Below, one piece after another: positions 34,690-45,420 of a DNA stretch of 64,000 nt (positions are counted from its first letter, which is position 1; each line of letters begins with the position of its first letter). This DNA is from Zanthoxylum bungeanum (Eukaryota > Streptophyta > Magnoliopsida > Sapindales > Rutaceae): NCBI GenBank assembly GCA_019454045.1, contig SKCR01038121.1, positions 62,001 through 126,000 of the forward strand, in the 5' to 3' direction. A model generated the notes under the pieces. That model did not search any database. It was not told the DNA's origin and worked only from the letters and a program-made list of their open reading frames with translations. The translations under genes were made by a program, and so were the position numbers.

Positions 34690-36253
34690 AATTTATAATA
34701 CCTGAAAAGGGTGAATAAAAATAGCACTAATATCTTCCAAAGGACGATTGTTAGCTAAACACAACAATGAATCGTGAAAGGTCAAAAAGGCTGGATCCTG
34801 TCTACGAAAATAAAGATAATTACAACGGAAAAGCAAATCAAAGCAATAATTAAGGCAACGGAATTGTGTATGCAATACGCCACTCGCATAGTATAAATTC
34901 ATTAGGATGTGTCTCAAGATTTTATTCCTTATTCAGCCATCGCTAAATGAATTGTTTCTCATCATTGATTGTCAAACACAATTCATTCTGTATTAAAATG
35001 CTTCGTTTGTGCTTTTCCCTACAAAATAACACACAAAATTAAAAAATTCACACTATGTATACACAAAAGAGTTTAGAAGATAATACCTAGTCAGCTGAAA
35101 TTTTACAGGAAAAATTACCGATAGGAAAAATTTATGTCCAATTGATACTTGACGATTTTTTTAGTGAAAATTTCGACAGAGTCTCCTCTAAAAATTTAAA
35201 ATCTCCCCAAATTCATCCTAAAAATTATCACCAATCAAATCCCAACTTCGGTATTTTTTAGAAAAATCCGACAGAGTCTCCCCTGAATTTTTGATTATCC
35301 AACACAGCCTAAATCTATCAAATGCCACAAACACTCCAATTCAATTTCGCCCCCACAACTACTAATCAAACTACCAACAATCCAACACTTCGCAATTCAA
35401 TCCACAGTCATAATCAACCAAATCACAATTCAATTTTTCTCAGTTTACCCAATTACCAAATCAATTTTTTTTATCGAATCATTAATGTTAATCTCAAATT
35501 CTGATTTTGGCAGTGGTGGGTTCTCTCGGCTCTGTTGGATTTCGCTTGGGTTTCTGGTCGGCCGGCTTGGTGACAGAGAGACACAGCAGTGGCTTGGTGG
35601 ATTCGGTGACTGTGACAGTGAGGAAGGTGTCGGCAAAGATGAAAATGACTCGGTTTTGACTCGGCAAAAGAATGGCTCGGTCACGGCAAGGGTCTCGGTT
35701 GTAGGTGGTCTCGGCGATTGGGTTGCTGGGGCAGGTTTGCTTCTCGGTTTTGGTTTGTGGTTGAAGTGGCTGTGATGGATCTTGGTGGGTTCGGCGAAGC
35801 TTGGTTCTCGGTGATGAGATGGTTTCAGTTTCGACGGTGGTGGTTCTCACGGTGGTGGATCTCGGCTTGCGAAGGCTTGGTTTGGTTGGCTTTCGGCTAG
35901 GGTGAGTCTCGGTTGGTGGATCTTTCGGTGAGTGGTGGGGCTATGGTGGATCTCGGTTTTGAGGTGAGTGATGTCAGTTTCGGTCTCGGTGAGGTGGCTG
36001 AACGGCAGTGAGTGATGGCTGGTTCGGTTGATGCTGGTGGTGCGGTTGTGGTTGGCTGGATCGTGCGTGGTGGGTGGTGGGTTGCGGTGATGGTCTGATT
36101 TCGGTTGGATTTGGCTTCTGGTTGAGAGAAAATGGTGAGATCTGTGAAGAGGATGAGTGATCTGTGCGTGGTGGCTGCTGGTTTTAGGCTTTAAACAAAC
36201 CAGTGTCGCGACGCTGAAATTGGCCGTGCGTCGCGACGCTGGGTAATTTTTAG

Positions 36254-36288
<35 letters not shown>

Positions 36289-36300
36289 GCAAAACCATGT
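34690..36300 (-). other. Retrotransposon interior of unknown origin, GC-richer at 35490-36240
   Basis: Between the LOG copy and the gag-like ORF. 35490-36240 is markedly GC-rich, full of CCAACCGA-type motifs on the minus strand, with CGTCGCGACG at 36229-36238 and a 34-nt A run (minus) at about 36256-36289. Frames across it are repetitive Thr/His/Pro or Gly/Trp translations without recognisable domains. It may be a captured promoter/leader or internal regulatory DNA. Confidence 0.4.
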
Positions 36301-36604
36301 CTTGCGACAGATAAATCCATAGGGACGCCTCTTAAGAAGTGTCTTTTTACTTGGCCGTCTCCCGAATCAACTTTGTATCTTCGTGATTTTGTCAAATTTT
36401 TATTTTGTAAAAATCCCGCTTGCACTGGCTTGCTTTGTCCTGATAAATTCCATTTTAAATTTTTCCTGCAAAACTCACACACAATTAAAAAGTTCACACA
36501 CAAAAATAAATAAATAATTAAATAAATTACAACAAATTGCATGGGTTGCCTCCCTGCTAGCGCTAATTTTTCGTCTTCAGCCAGACGTGACTGAAATTCA
36601 TCTG

Positions 36605-37738
36605 TTAAGGAGGTTTCAGTGTCGTTTTGGATGTCCGATTAAAGACAATCCCGTGAGCGTTGCTTTTGAAGGGTCTCTTCCAACGGTAAAGTGGTAAAAA
36701 GAATTTTGTCTTATTCAATGCTCGTGCCACTTTTTTTATCTTTGTTGCTCCAGTGATTCCTGCAAAGAAAGAAATAAAATTAGGAGGTCTCGTATGGTGC
36801 TTGACTTGGAATGGAAATTCCATTTTGTCAAGCTTCTGAGTGGTTTCTTTGATTTGTACTCCCCAAAACAGCGATGTTTCTCCTGAATGCTCTGGATCTT
36901 TAATAAGGTCAGATATTTGCTCTTCTATTTGCTCTGCTTCTTGCTCCACCTTTTCTTCACAGATGTATTTGAAAATTTCTGCATTCAGCTCTTCATCTGT
37001 CATCTGTGAAATACATGTTTCAAAATTTTCAACCTGAAAAGAAATGTTAGATTTTAGGTCTTCATCCTCTGATCTGGTTGAAATGATTGGCTCAGGTATT
37101 TCTTCATCAAACATTTGTGCAATGGAATCTCCAAGATCTTCATTTTGAGGATACAGAATTCCATCCTCAATTTTTGATGCAGTTGGCACAAATATTTCAG
37201 CTTCATCCTCGTCAGAATCTGAATAATAGAAATCAAATCGAGACTTTGTCGGTTCGGGTTCCTGAACTGATACCTCTGGTTGTTGATACTGCTCAGCCTC
37301 CTCCTCTGTTAAGGTGTCATCGTGGATTTCTGGGTACTCGAAGGCTTCATCAGTGTCATCTGAAACTGGTTCTTGAGGTATGATGTTCTGGTTTTCTATT
37401 AATTGTCTGATCTGATCTGTCATTCTCTGTATGGATTCTGCGTTACTATGAATTTGTGCATCAAATCGAGCTCCTTGTTCTTTGAACATGTGAATTAATT
37501 GATCTTCCTCGGATGGTTCTGGTTCTTGATAAGGATCGAAGGAAGATGGTGGATAAGATGGAAAATGTGATGGTTCTGTGAAATATGTTGGCTCATCATA
37601 CCATGAAGGATTCTGATAGTTCTGCCACCCTGAATTGTAGTTGTACTCGCAATAATCGCTTGGGTGGTTACCATTACATATGTCACATCTCCACATTGAG
37701 TTCTGTTGAACAAAAGTAGTATTATTTGGTTCTGACAT
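36605..37738 (-). CDS. Gag-like ORF of the retrotransposon
   Basis: 377 residues. Near the N-terminus lies a zinc-knuckle-like motif CDICNGNHPSDYC (residues 18-30, C-x2-C-x3-H-x4-C, one residue shorter than the classic knuckle). Then a Tyr/Pro-rich stretch, a helical segment (MFKEQGARFDAQIHSN...), a long acidic Glu/Asp region (about 120-290) and a basic C-terminus. A related frame with its own ATG (37856, MEHYWKLRNHELYKK) lies just upstream and would join after one frameshift, so the original protein was probably longer. No protease, RT or integrase follows. Role inferred: RNA binding or particle assembly. Confidence 0.7.
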   Translation of the reverse strand: MSEPNNTTFVQQNSMWRCDICNGNHPSDYCEYNYNSGWQNYQNPSWYDEPTYFTEPSHFPSYPPSSFDPYQEPEPSEEDQLIHMFKEQGARFDAQIHSNAESIQRMTDQIRQLIENQNIIPQEPVSDDTDEAFEYPEIHDDTLTEEEAEQYQQPEVSVQEPEPTKSRFDFYYSDSDEDEAEIFVPTASKIEDGILYPQNEDLGDSIAQMFDEEIPEPIISTRSEDEDLKSNISFQVENFETCISQMTDEELNAEIFKYICEEKVEQEAEQIEEQISDLIKDPEHSGETSLFWGVQIKETTQKLDKMEFPFQVKHHTRPPNFISFFAGITGATKIKKVARALNKTKFFLPLYRWKRPFKSNAHGIVFNRTSKTTLKPP

Positions 37739-37965
37739 CCAGTGATAGTCATTGGGCTCAACAACAGGCCTCAGAAAACTGGACTGTGTTGCTCCCAGAT
37801 TTGGGGTGTATCTTCTTGTAAAGTTCGTGATTTCTCAATTTCCAGTAGTGTTCCATTTTTAATCACTTGAAAACAAAAGAAATAAAAATTACAAAATAAA
37901 AGAAAGAAAATTAGATATAAGTAAATTTGATAGTTTCAAAATTAACAACTCAAGAAATATAAGTC

Positions 37966-37987
37966 CCCGGCAACGGCGCCAAAAACT
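37966..37987 (-). promoter_or_regulatory. Primer-binding site
   Basis: On the minus strand TGGCGCCGTTGCCGGGGA lies directly inside the 5' LTR. This is the common plant Ty3/gypsy primer site, usually assigned to tRNA-Asp. It fixes the element's orientation. Confidence 0.88.
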
Positions 37988-40061
37988 TGACCGGCGTAAA
38001 CACACACGTATAACGCAAGCGCACGTATCGTTTAAGTAGTATAAAAATATCGATCCCACGAGGACTTATTTCCTACTGTTGTTATTAATTGTTGAATCTA
38101 TTTAATTACAAATATCTAATTAAATGGATAAGAGAGAGATTGTTTGTTTGTTTGGTTGAGTGTGGCTTTGCAAAATAAATAAATAAAAAGATAAAAGAAA
38201 ATACTAAGGAAAATAACAAAAGACACAAAATTCTAGGGTTGTGATTTATTCCAATATCATTATAAAGATGAAGTGATTATTTTATAGTTAGGAAATACAA
38301 TGATTTATTAACCTGGAACACGAAATTATGCGAAAGCATCTGTCGATGGTCAGACACAAATACCCAGTATAACCCAATTGAACCATATTCCTATGTCAAC
38401 CACATTATCTGGATTCATTAAGATTAAGTTCCAATTTATGGCTACCCTCGCCTGACAGGTATATTCCTATCCTGTAAGGAAATCTATTAAAGGGTTATCT
38501 ATCCTCAAGGAAGATCGTGGGCTATTGAGTCTAAGGTTTTAAACTTAAAATCTCTATGTCTAGTTCATTTTAAGTTTACCTAATCAATTTTATTAGTGAT
38601 CAGTTAAAAAAAGCATTAAGATTAAGACTCAATAAATAAATCATTATATACCCAAACTATAATCTAACCCTTATAAACCGGTGATATTGAAATTCATCAC
38701 AACCTTAGAAAAACTAACACATAATTATAACTAGTAAAAACATAAAATTAAAAGACATAAAATAAAATGCTAAAAAGTAAATTACAATAAAATAAAATGC
38801 TAAGGTAAAAGGAATTACTTTTACTACTACTAATTTAGATATCTCCCATAAAATAATATATAAACTTGTGATATTATTTAACCAACCGACCAATCTGGCG
38901 GTATCCGTGATTAGTCAGGTTTAACCAGATTAAAATTAAATTACCAACCGACCAATATAGCGGTATTCCTTATTAAGTCAATATTTAAAATAGTTAATAT
39001 ATTATTTTTAAGGGAGATTAATCTAAATAGCAATAGTAGAAGAATTACCTTTCACCCTAGCTGTGAAAAGTTACTTCAACATGGTGAATAGTAAAAACTG
39101 TAAAAAGTAAAAAGTAAAAATTAAATTACTATTATTACAACAAGTAATTAAAATTATTTACAAAACTAAAATTAAAAAAACTACTAAAATAAAAATAAAA
39201 ATTCTAGAGAGAGAAATTAAGAGAGAGAGAAGTGTTAGGTATTTAAAATCTGAAATTCGCCATCTATTTATAGCAAAAGTTTTCACTGTTTGGTCACTGT
39301 TCGCGCGTCGCGACGCTGGATTTTTCACTATTTGGTCGACGTGGCACGCTGAGAAGGCGACACGTGGCATGGCGGCTGACTGTTCACGCGACACGTGTCA
39401 AGGCGGCTAAGACTCAATTATTGTGATGACGTCATTGATGACGTCATGCTGATGTGGCGATGACGTGGCGCTGGCGTGTGGTGGCATGTGTTGCAATTGT
39501 CGGCACAATAGGATTGCGACACGTGGCGACACGTGTCACGTGGTGATTGGCTGATGCTGAGGTGTCAAGTTGACTTGGTTGACCTTGTGACGTGGCTGAT
39601 GACGTGGCGTGACACATGGCGAGTTGACTCGTTGACCGCTGACATGGCTGATGACAAGGCGACACGTGTCAAGTCAAAGTGTCGGCAGCATATGATGTGT
39701 TGACACGTGGCACGGCGCACGTTAGCAGATTCGTTGTGATGGTGACACGTGTCACGGCGCACGTTAGCAAAGTCAACTTTTCTCAGATTCTGATTTTGTG
39801 GACCCGGCGCATGTTAGCAGATTCGGCGCACGCTGGGCGTCGCGACTCTGAAGGTCTGGGCGGCGCGACGCTGGAAATTACCAAAATGCCCTTTTTTCAC
39901 CAATTTTCACTGTTTTATTCCAAATCACCTCCAGAATGTCCTGAAACTTTATTTATCTACAAAATAACACAAAACACATCAAAACATTCACAAAACTCAA
40001 GAAACTATACAAAATATTAGATTAAATGAGTGGGAAATAGTGATATAAATACCACTCATCA
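37988..40061 (-). repeat. 5' LTR of the LOG-bearing element
   Basis: 2074 bp. Same features as the 3' LTR, including the ACGT-core array at about 39335-39775 and CGTCGCGACG at 39306-39315. Open frames here are products of the GC-rich motif array, not genes. Confidence 0.93.
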
Positions 40062-40909
40062 ACTAAAAATGATAATTTTCTCCGAAGTAGACTTCGGAAA
40101 ATCCAAATTCTCTGAAGTTTACACCAAAGTTCTTTTTTTTTTAAATATTTTATTCTAAACTTCGGATATCCGAAGTTATGACTACGGATCTCCGAAGTTC
40201 GTTTGGCTAGTTTTTTTATATTATATTTCTTATATATATATTAATAAAATAAATTTTATTTAGTTATAATTTATTTTTGGACTAATTTTGCTTCTTTTTT
40301 TTTTTTTTTTTTTTTTTTGCTTTTGAGACATATATATATATATATATAATACATATCATCAAAATCAATGTAAGCCAATACATCATCAAACTGTAGTATG
40401 CAGTCTAGCAATATGATGTCTAAAATATTGACCTCATCTGTGTGACTGATACACAGCACGATGATCAACTGAATGATATCATTAATAAGCTGAATGCCTA
40501 GTTTGATGTGTCTCTGTCACAAAGCGTGCAATCGGTCATCATAAAACAAGGCATGTTCACTCTCCGTAAGTCTCGGTCCCAGTACACTACCAGCTCTCTA
40601 AACAAGCCATGCTTTATACCGTTAGTCATCATTGGGACCAAACTGCATACCCTCCACAACCAGACACCATAATACCTCACATATCAAGTTAGAGGTAATA
40701 TTATAATCCAACCTCCTCCCGAACAACCAAGTAGAAAATTGAAAAAGGTGCTTCTGAATCGTTTATGGATCGATGTTATTGATGAACATCAGACATAATC
40801 GAGCATACATTATGACGTCTAAAGTATAAAGGTTGTCTCATCATATATCGCGCAGTAGATCAATCTGTCAATATCCAGTAATATTTTCTATATCTATTGC
40901 ATATGTCCC

Positions 40910-42834
40910 TGACCGGTATTGTCACACGCGTATAACGCAAGCGCACGTATCGTTCAAGTAGTATAAAAAGTATCGATCCCACGAGAACTTAATACCTAGC
41001 AATTAATTTTATGAGGTCAAATGATTACTAGTATCTAACAGATTTATTGATTGACTGTGTGGTGACTTAAAACTTAAAAACAAGTAAATGAAATTGCGAA
41101 AATAAGTTTAGGAAAATTCAAATTTATAAAACTATCTAGGGTTGTGAATTCTTCCAATATATTTTAAAAGATGAAGTGGTTATTTCACGTTTGTGCAATA
41201 TATTGGTTTATTACCTGGAACACGAAAATATGTAAAAGCCTCTTCCGATGGTCAGATACAAATACCCAGTGTAACATAATTAATCATATTCATATGTCAA
41301 CCAAGTTACCTGAATTCATTAAAATTAAGTTCCAATTATGGTTACCCCCGCCCGACAGGTATATTCCTATCATGTAAGGAAATCTATTAAAGGGTTATAT
41401 ATCCTAAAGGAAGCTCGTGGGTTATTAAGTCTAGGGTCTTAAACATAAAATCTATTTTCCAAGTTCATTTTAAGTTTACCAGTTCAATCTTATTAATGGT
41501 CAGTTAACAAGAAGCATTAAGACTAAGGCTCAATAAATAAACTTTTATATTACCCAAACCGTAAAACAACCCCTTATTAACCAGTGATATTGGGATTCAT
41601 CACAACCCCAGATAACGGGCTTAGCTACGACACAGATCTAAGGCTAATAAAAGCTTAAATAAAATAAAAGACATAAAGTAAATTCTGGAAATTAAATAAA
41701 GTAAATGTTGGAAATTAAAAATGTAAAAGTACAATAAAAGAAAATGTTGGGGGGGGGGGGGTTAGAGGATCCACTTTTAATATTTCAAAATTAGAAATCT
41801 CTTTTATTCTCAATGTTTACCGATTAATTAATCAGGCCATAAATGCGATAATTTCATTTGTCTCAATTAAATCAAACCGACCATATAGGCGGTAACAAGG
41901 TTATAATATAAACCGACCATATAGGCGGTAACTACGTCTGAAATGAAAAACCGACCATATAGGCGGTAAATAAGGTTGTCACTTAAACCGACCATATATG
42001 CGGTAACTAATTAATCCAAATTTTAATTAAAATAAGGGAGATTAATCTAATTCATTATATTAAAAATCTCACATTTTCACCCCAGCAGAATGAGATTACC
42101 TGCTCATGCTGTAAAAGAAAACACACAAAATTTTATTAAATAAATAAAAAGAAAATACAAGAAAACTTAAATAATATACAAGACACTTTCCTTTAGATTT
42201 TCATGGAGAAACTCCTCCAAAGAAAGCATGAAAATTTTACAAAGTTAAGCTTGGTATTTATAGGAAAATCTAAAGGCTTCCACCAATTTCTCCACCAATT
42301 GCTCCACTAAACATGACACCAAACATGACACCAAACATGACATCAAACATGGCACCAAATATGCAAGCATGTTTGGTTGAAGTTTGACAATTTTTACTTT
42401 TTTTATTTTATTAATTTTATTTTATATTTTGAAAATGACTATAGTAATTACACAAAATACACTAGATTATTCATCAATTTCGGCCTTCCAAACTTCAGAA
42501 TTCGAAAATATTTAAATCTTCAAAGTTGTAGATCTTTGTGTCTTCTTTAATCTGGCACTTGAATCAGCTCAATCGGATATCAGATGGCAAAGTTATGGCC
42601 AAAATACCAAACTTGCACAAAACTGGAATTTAGGACTACATTTCGTGACGTGTATAGTAAATTTTCGTTTTCACCATTTTTTGCTCCGGATTTCATCGTT
42701 TTACCCCCGAGTTGATTTCATTAAGTCTCAATACTTTATTTATCTACAAAATACATAAAAATACATCAAACCGAGAAACTAAACAAAACATTAGGTAAAA
42801 AGACGGTAAATATTAATATATTTTCCGCTCATCA
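40910..42834. mobile_element. Solo LTR related to the LOG-bearing element
   Basis: Starts TGACCGG and ends CGCTCATCA like the neighbouring LTRs, with the perfect duplication GTCCC at 40905-40909 and 42835-42839. Much of the first 700 bp aligns (ACGCAAGCGCACGTATCG, CACGAAAATATG, CGACAGGTATATTCCTATC), but it lacks the ACGT-core array and instead has four copies of ACCGACCATATAGGCGGTA. It was formed by LTR-LTR recombination of a related family. Confidence 0.9.
41876..42004. repeat. Four-copy ACCGACCATATAGGCGGTA array
   Basis: Near-perfect 19-bp, quasi-palindromic boxes spaced 35-45 bp apart within the solo LTR. The neighbouring retrotransposon LTR has only two diverged versions. Confidence 0.85.
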
Positions 42835-43010
42835 GTCCCAACAATAGGCCGTGTATACTAGACATTCTAGTATCGAGTGAACAACTCATTATCTGGGCAG
42901 TAATAACGAACAACACCATCTATAACTTCGAAGACAAATTCGAAGTTCAGAGACAAGTTCAGAAATCTTAAGTAACTTCGGAGCCAAGTTCGGATTTCTT
43001 AATTCTTGAT

Positions 43011-45420
43011 GGATAATTCATATATTTTTATCGTATTATGTTCACTTTGTAATGAATTGATAAAAAACCACCCTTATAATTTATTTTTTATTTTAAAAAA
43101 TAATTACAATAAATTTTTTTTTTTTTTACTAGTAGTGGACCACTACTAGTAAAAAAATAATAATACTAATAGTTTATAGAATTTATGTTTAAGAGCATTG
43201 CTATTTTACCCGAATTCGGTATCCGAATAAACCAAATCAAAATGACGTCGTTTTGGATCAATATCATAAATAACAATATCTGACTATCAAGACGATTCGA
43301 TGTCTAAAATTCGGGCAAGGTAAGCTTTTACGTATGTCCAAACTTACAATTATCAGAACATAAGATTCATAGTACAAACTAAAAAGCTTCGAACTGAACC
43401 TCTTTTTAGTTTCTGCCACATTACATTATATAAACAGAGAGACACAGAGACCCACCTAAAACTATATGCAATATTTGGATTCAATTTTGTCATTCGAGTT
43501 GTAATTACCGAGTGATTTTCAAATAGCTATATTTGGTTCATCGGGTGAGTGGATAAAAAATGAATTTGTGCTTTAGCCAAAGAATGCAAAAAATAAAATC
43601 GTAATTACAGGTGCTTTTACTGTGAATGTTAAATTTTGAAAAGCTGTAGGGGGTAAAGTTTGAAGCTTTATTGCAAAGTTTGAAGCTTCACAATAAATTG
43701 ATCAGTTCAAAATTTGAATTTTTAACAGTAGGTTGATTGCTGAAGGGTAAAGGTTCGGTTTTCGCATTTGCTTGGGCTTTTTGGTTACTGCAATTTCTTT
43801 TTTTCTCTCGTTTTATTGTAAAGAGTTGATGATTCACTTTTGCTTTTAGTGGATTTGCATGCAGTTTCAGAAAAAAAAAATGTGTAAGATTCTTTGGAGA
43901 ACTAGAACGTTTTAACCAGAAATTTGTAACCTACCAACTTATTAAGCTTCAAAATGATTCCGGCATGTAGGTTAAAAAATGCAACTGTCTGTGCTGACGC
44001 TTTGTTTGAACCCAGCTGCTGAAGAGAATAACTTCATTGGCTTTCTGTGATTTCTTCTTCACAAGGTTTGAACTTGTTAGGCTTTCAATCACAGGCACCT
44101 TCCAAACTTACAGAAGCCAGGCAGCCAGCCAATTGGACTCATTCAGCCGGCTGTTGGACAGATGAACGGCCGCCTATAGGGTGGTGCCGCTCAGATGCGG
44201 CAAATCTTCCTAACTGCACACAGGCTGAACATGGGCTGTACGAGTTACCTCCAGAACAGAGTACCGGAGGTGGGAAAGTAAGTTCCGTAAGTCATGTGAA
44301 AGAGCGAGTTGGTTCTTTTCCTATTACGCTCTCACTCTCGCTTACCAAAGAAACGGCTTATCAAATTTCTGGGACATCGAGAGCACGAATATCGTGCATA
44401 AAGTAAAAATCACTTAACAATCATTTTGTCAAGTTGCAAAGCAGTTCACCAACCGAACAAAGATGGGAAAACAACAGAACTCAAATTGAACCAACTGCGA
44501 ATCTTCTGCACTTGTCTTGGCCGATAGTCTACACTTCTTCCGCAATATCTGAACATCTAAGCAAAGCATGAGAAAACAGGATCGTATAAATGCACGTAAT
44601 TGACAAATACCTTTCCCAGGTTTCAGATATTCAAACATTTTTCTTTTCAAATCTTCCAAGGTCAGAACAGCCAGAAGGTGATTATAACAAAAATACTATG
44701 ATTACTCATTGGTTTTGGTACTAAACCTGCCAAATAGAGACACCAAAAAGTTAAATGCTACCCAACATGCAAGGGTAAACTTCATAACTTGATAACCAAA
44801 AGATATGTTAAGAAAAGATCTATATAAATAAATATCCACAGAGGCTTGTAATAATATCATACACCAAGAAGTCGAATATTAACAAAAGATTATGCTCATG
44901 GCTTAATTATTCACTGGGAAAATTTCTCTCTTACATAAATAATTCAATGAGAAAATTTACAAGCTATTTGATCTCATAATTAAAATGAGATTAAAAAAGG
45001 CAGATCCTTGCACTGCCTGCCTAAGGGGGCTCCCCAACTAAATCCAAAGGTTTGCCAATGAATCAGTTACAACTTTAAGATTAAATGGCCATCTCTTCTG
45101 TACAATTTACCAGCACCGGGACTGCAGATCTCTTATAAAAGGGAGAATATCTAACAGAACTTACAGAAGTCAGGAGGGTATAATGAACGTATAGCTCTGG
45201 TTTGGGGAAAAACTCTGCAGGTGCTGGCACGATCTTTTAATAGGACACCCTTTTTCCTCAAACTGGGAACTGCTGTGTATTTCTCACGCCACATTGAACA
45301 TTTCACGAGGTACAAACTATGTCTACTTTCTTCCACTTCAAGAGTCTGAGAAAGCTTTCTATCTCCAAAACAGTCAACCAGGACCTCCAGTAATTTCATA
45401 ATTATATGGTCTAAAATTTC
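43011..45420. other. Region downstream of SIZ1
   Basis: A TATATAAA (about 43431) on the plus strand is followed by GTGAGT (43544) and an acceptor-like TTCTTCACAAG (about 44065), so a plus-strand transcript is possible. The open frame at 44047-44406 has no ATG. On the minus strand, exon-like pieces (44429-44659) with GT and AG borders could belong to a long SIZ1 3' untranslated region. Nothing can be named. Confidence 0.3.

Larger units (their letters stand above)
30546..40061 (-). mobile_element. Young LTR retrotransposon without pol, carrying a LOG sequence
   Basis: Two near-identical LTRs of about 2.07 kb start TGACCGGCGTAAAC and end ACCACTCATCA; ACTAA flanks both sides (30541-30545, 40062-40066). 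A primer-binding site TGGCGCCGTTGCCGGGGA lies beside the right LTR (about 37968-37985), of the type used by many plant Ty3/gypsy elements such as Athila, and a polypurine tract (minus strand TTTGGGGGTG) lies beside the left one, so the element reads on the minus strand. The 5.4 kb interior has a gag-like ORF and a LOG sequence but no protease, reverse transcriptase or integrase. It must depend on a partner element, fitting the large retrotransposon derivative class. Confidence 0.95.
40067..43010 (-). mobile_element. Unidentified repeat/transposon with AACTTCGG palindromes, host of a solo LTR
   Basis: Sequences on both sides of the solo LTR belong together: the left part has palindromes built from AACTTCGG (40080-40200) and the right part has AACTTCGAAG/AACTTCGGAG copies (42925-42990) in the opposite arm. 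Minus-strand open fragments (40271-40468, 40498-40680) have no domain I recognise. It may be a decayed DNA transposon. Confidence 0.4.

Noticed and set aside
35847..36542. 231-codon minus-strand frame with a Lys run
   Set aside because: The Lys run is translation of a 34-nt homopolymer, and the rest is Thr/His/Pro-rich translation of repetitive DNA; the frame would be unstable and has no family match I know.
41876..42004. CArG box in the CCATATAGG core of the solo-LTR array
   Set aside because: The core has five A/T bases between CC and GG; a CArG box needs six, so MADS binding is not supported.
41876..42004. CRISPR-like array
   Set aside because: Regularly spaced quasi-palindromic repeats, but only four, diverged, in a plant LTR, with no cas genes; CRISPR does not apply in this genome.
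44047..44406. 119-codon plus-strand frame downstream of SIZ1
   Set aside because: It contains no methionine codon and no recognised domain; at best a terminal exon of an unknown transcript, so not called as a gene.
45151..45399. 82-codon minus-strand frame right after the SIZ1 stop
   Set aside because: Lies in the likely 3' untranslated region and resembles nothing known; not needed for SIZ1, whose C-terminus ends normally at 45421.
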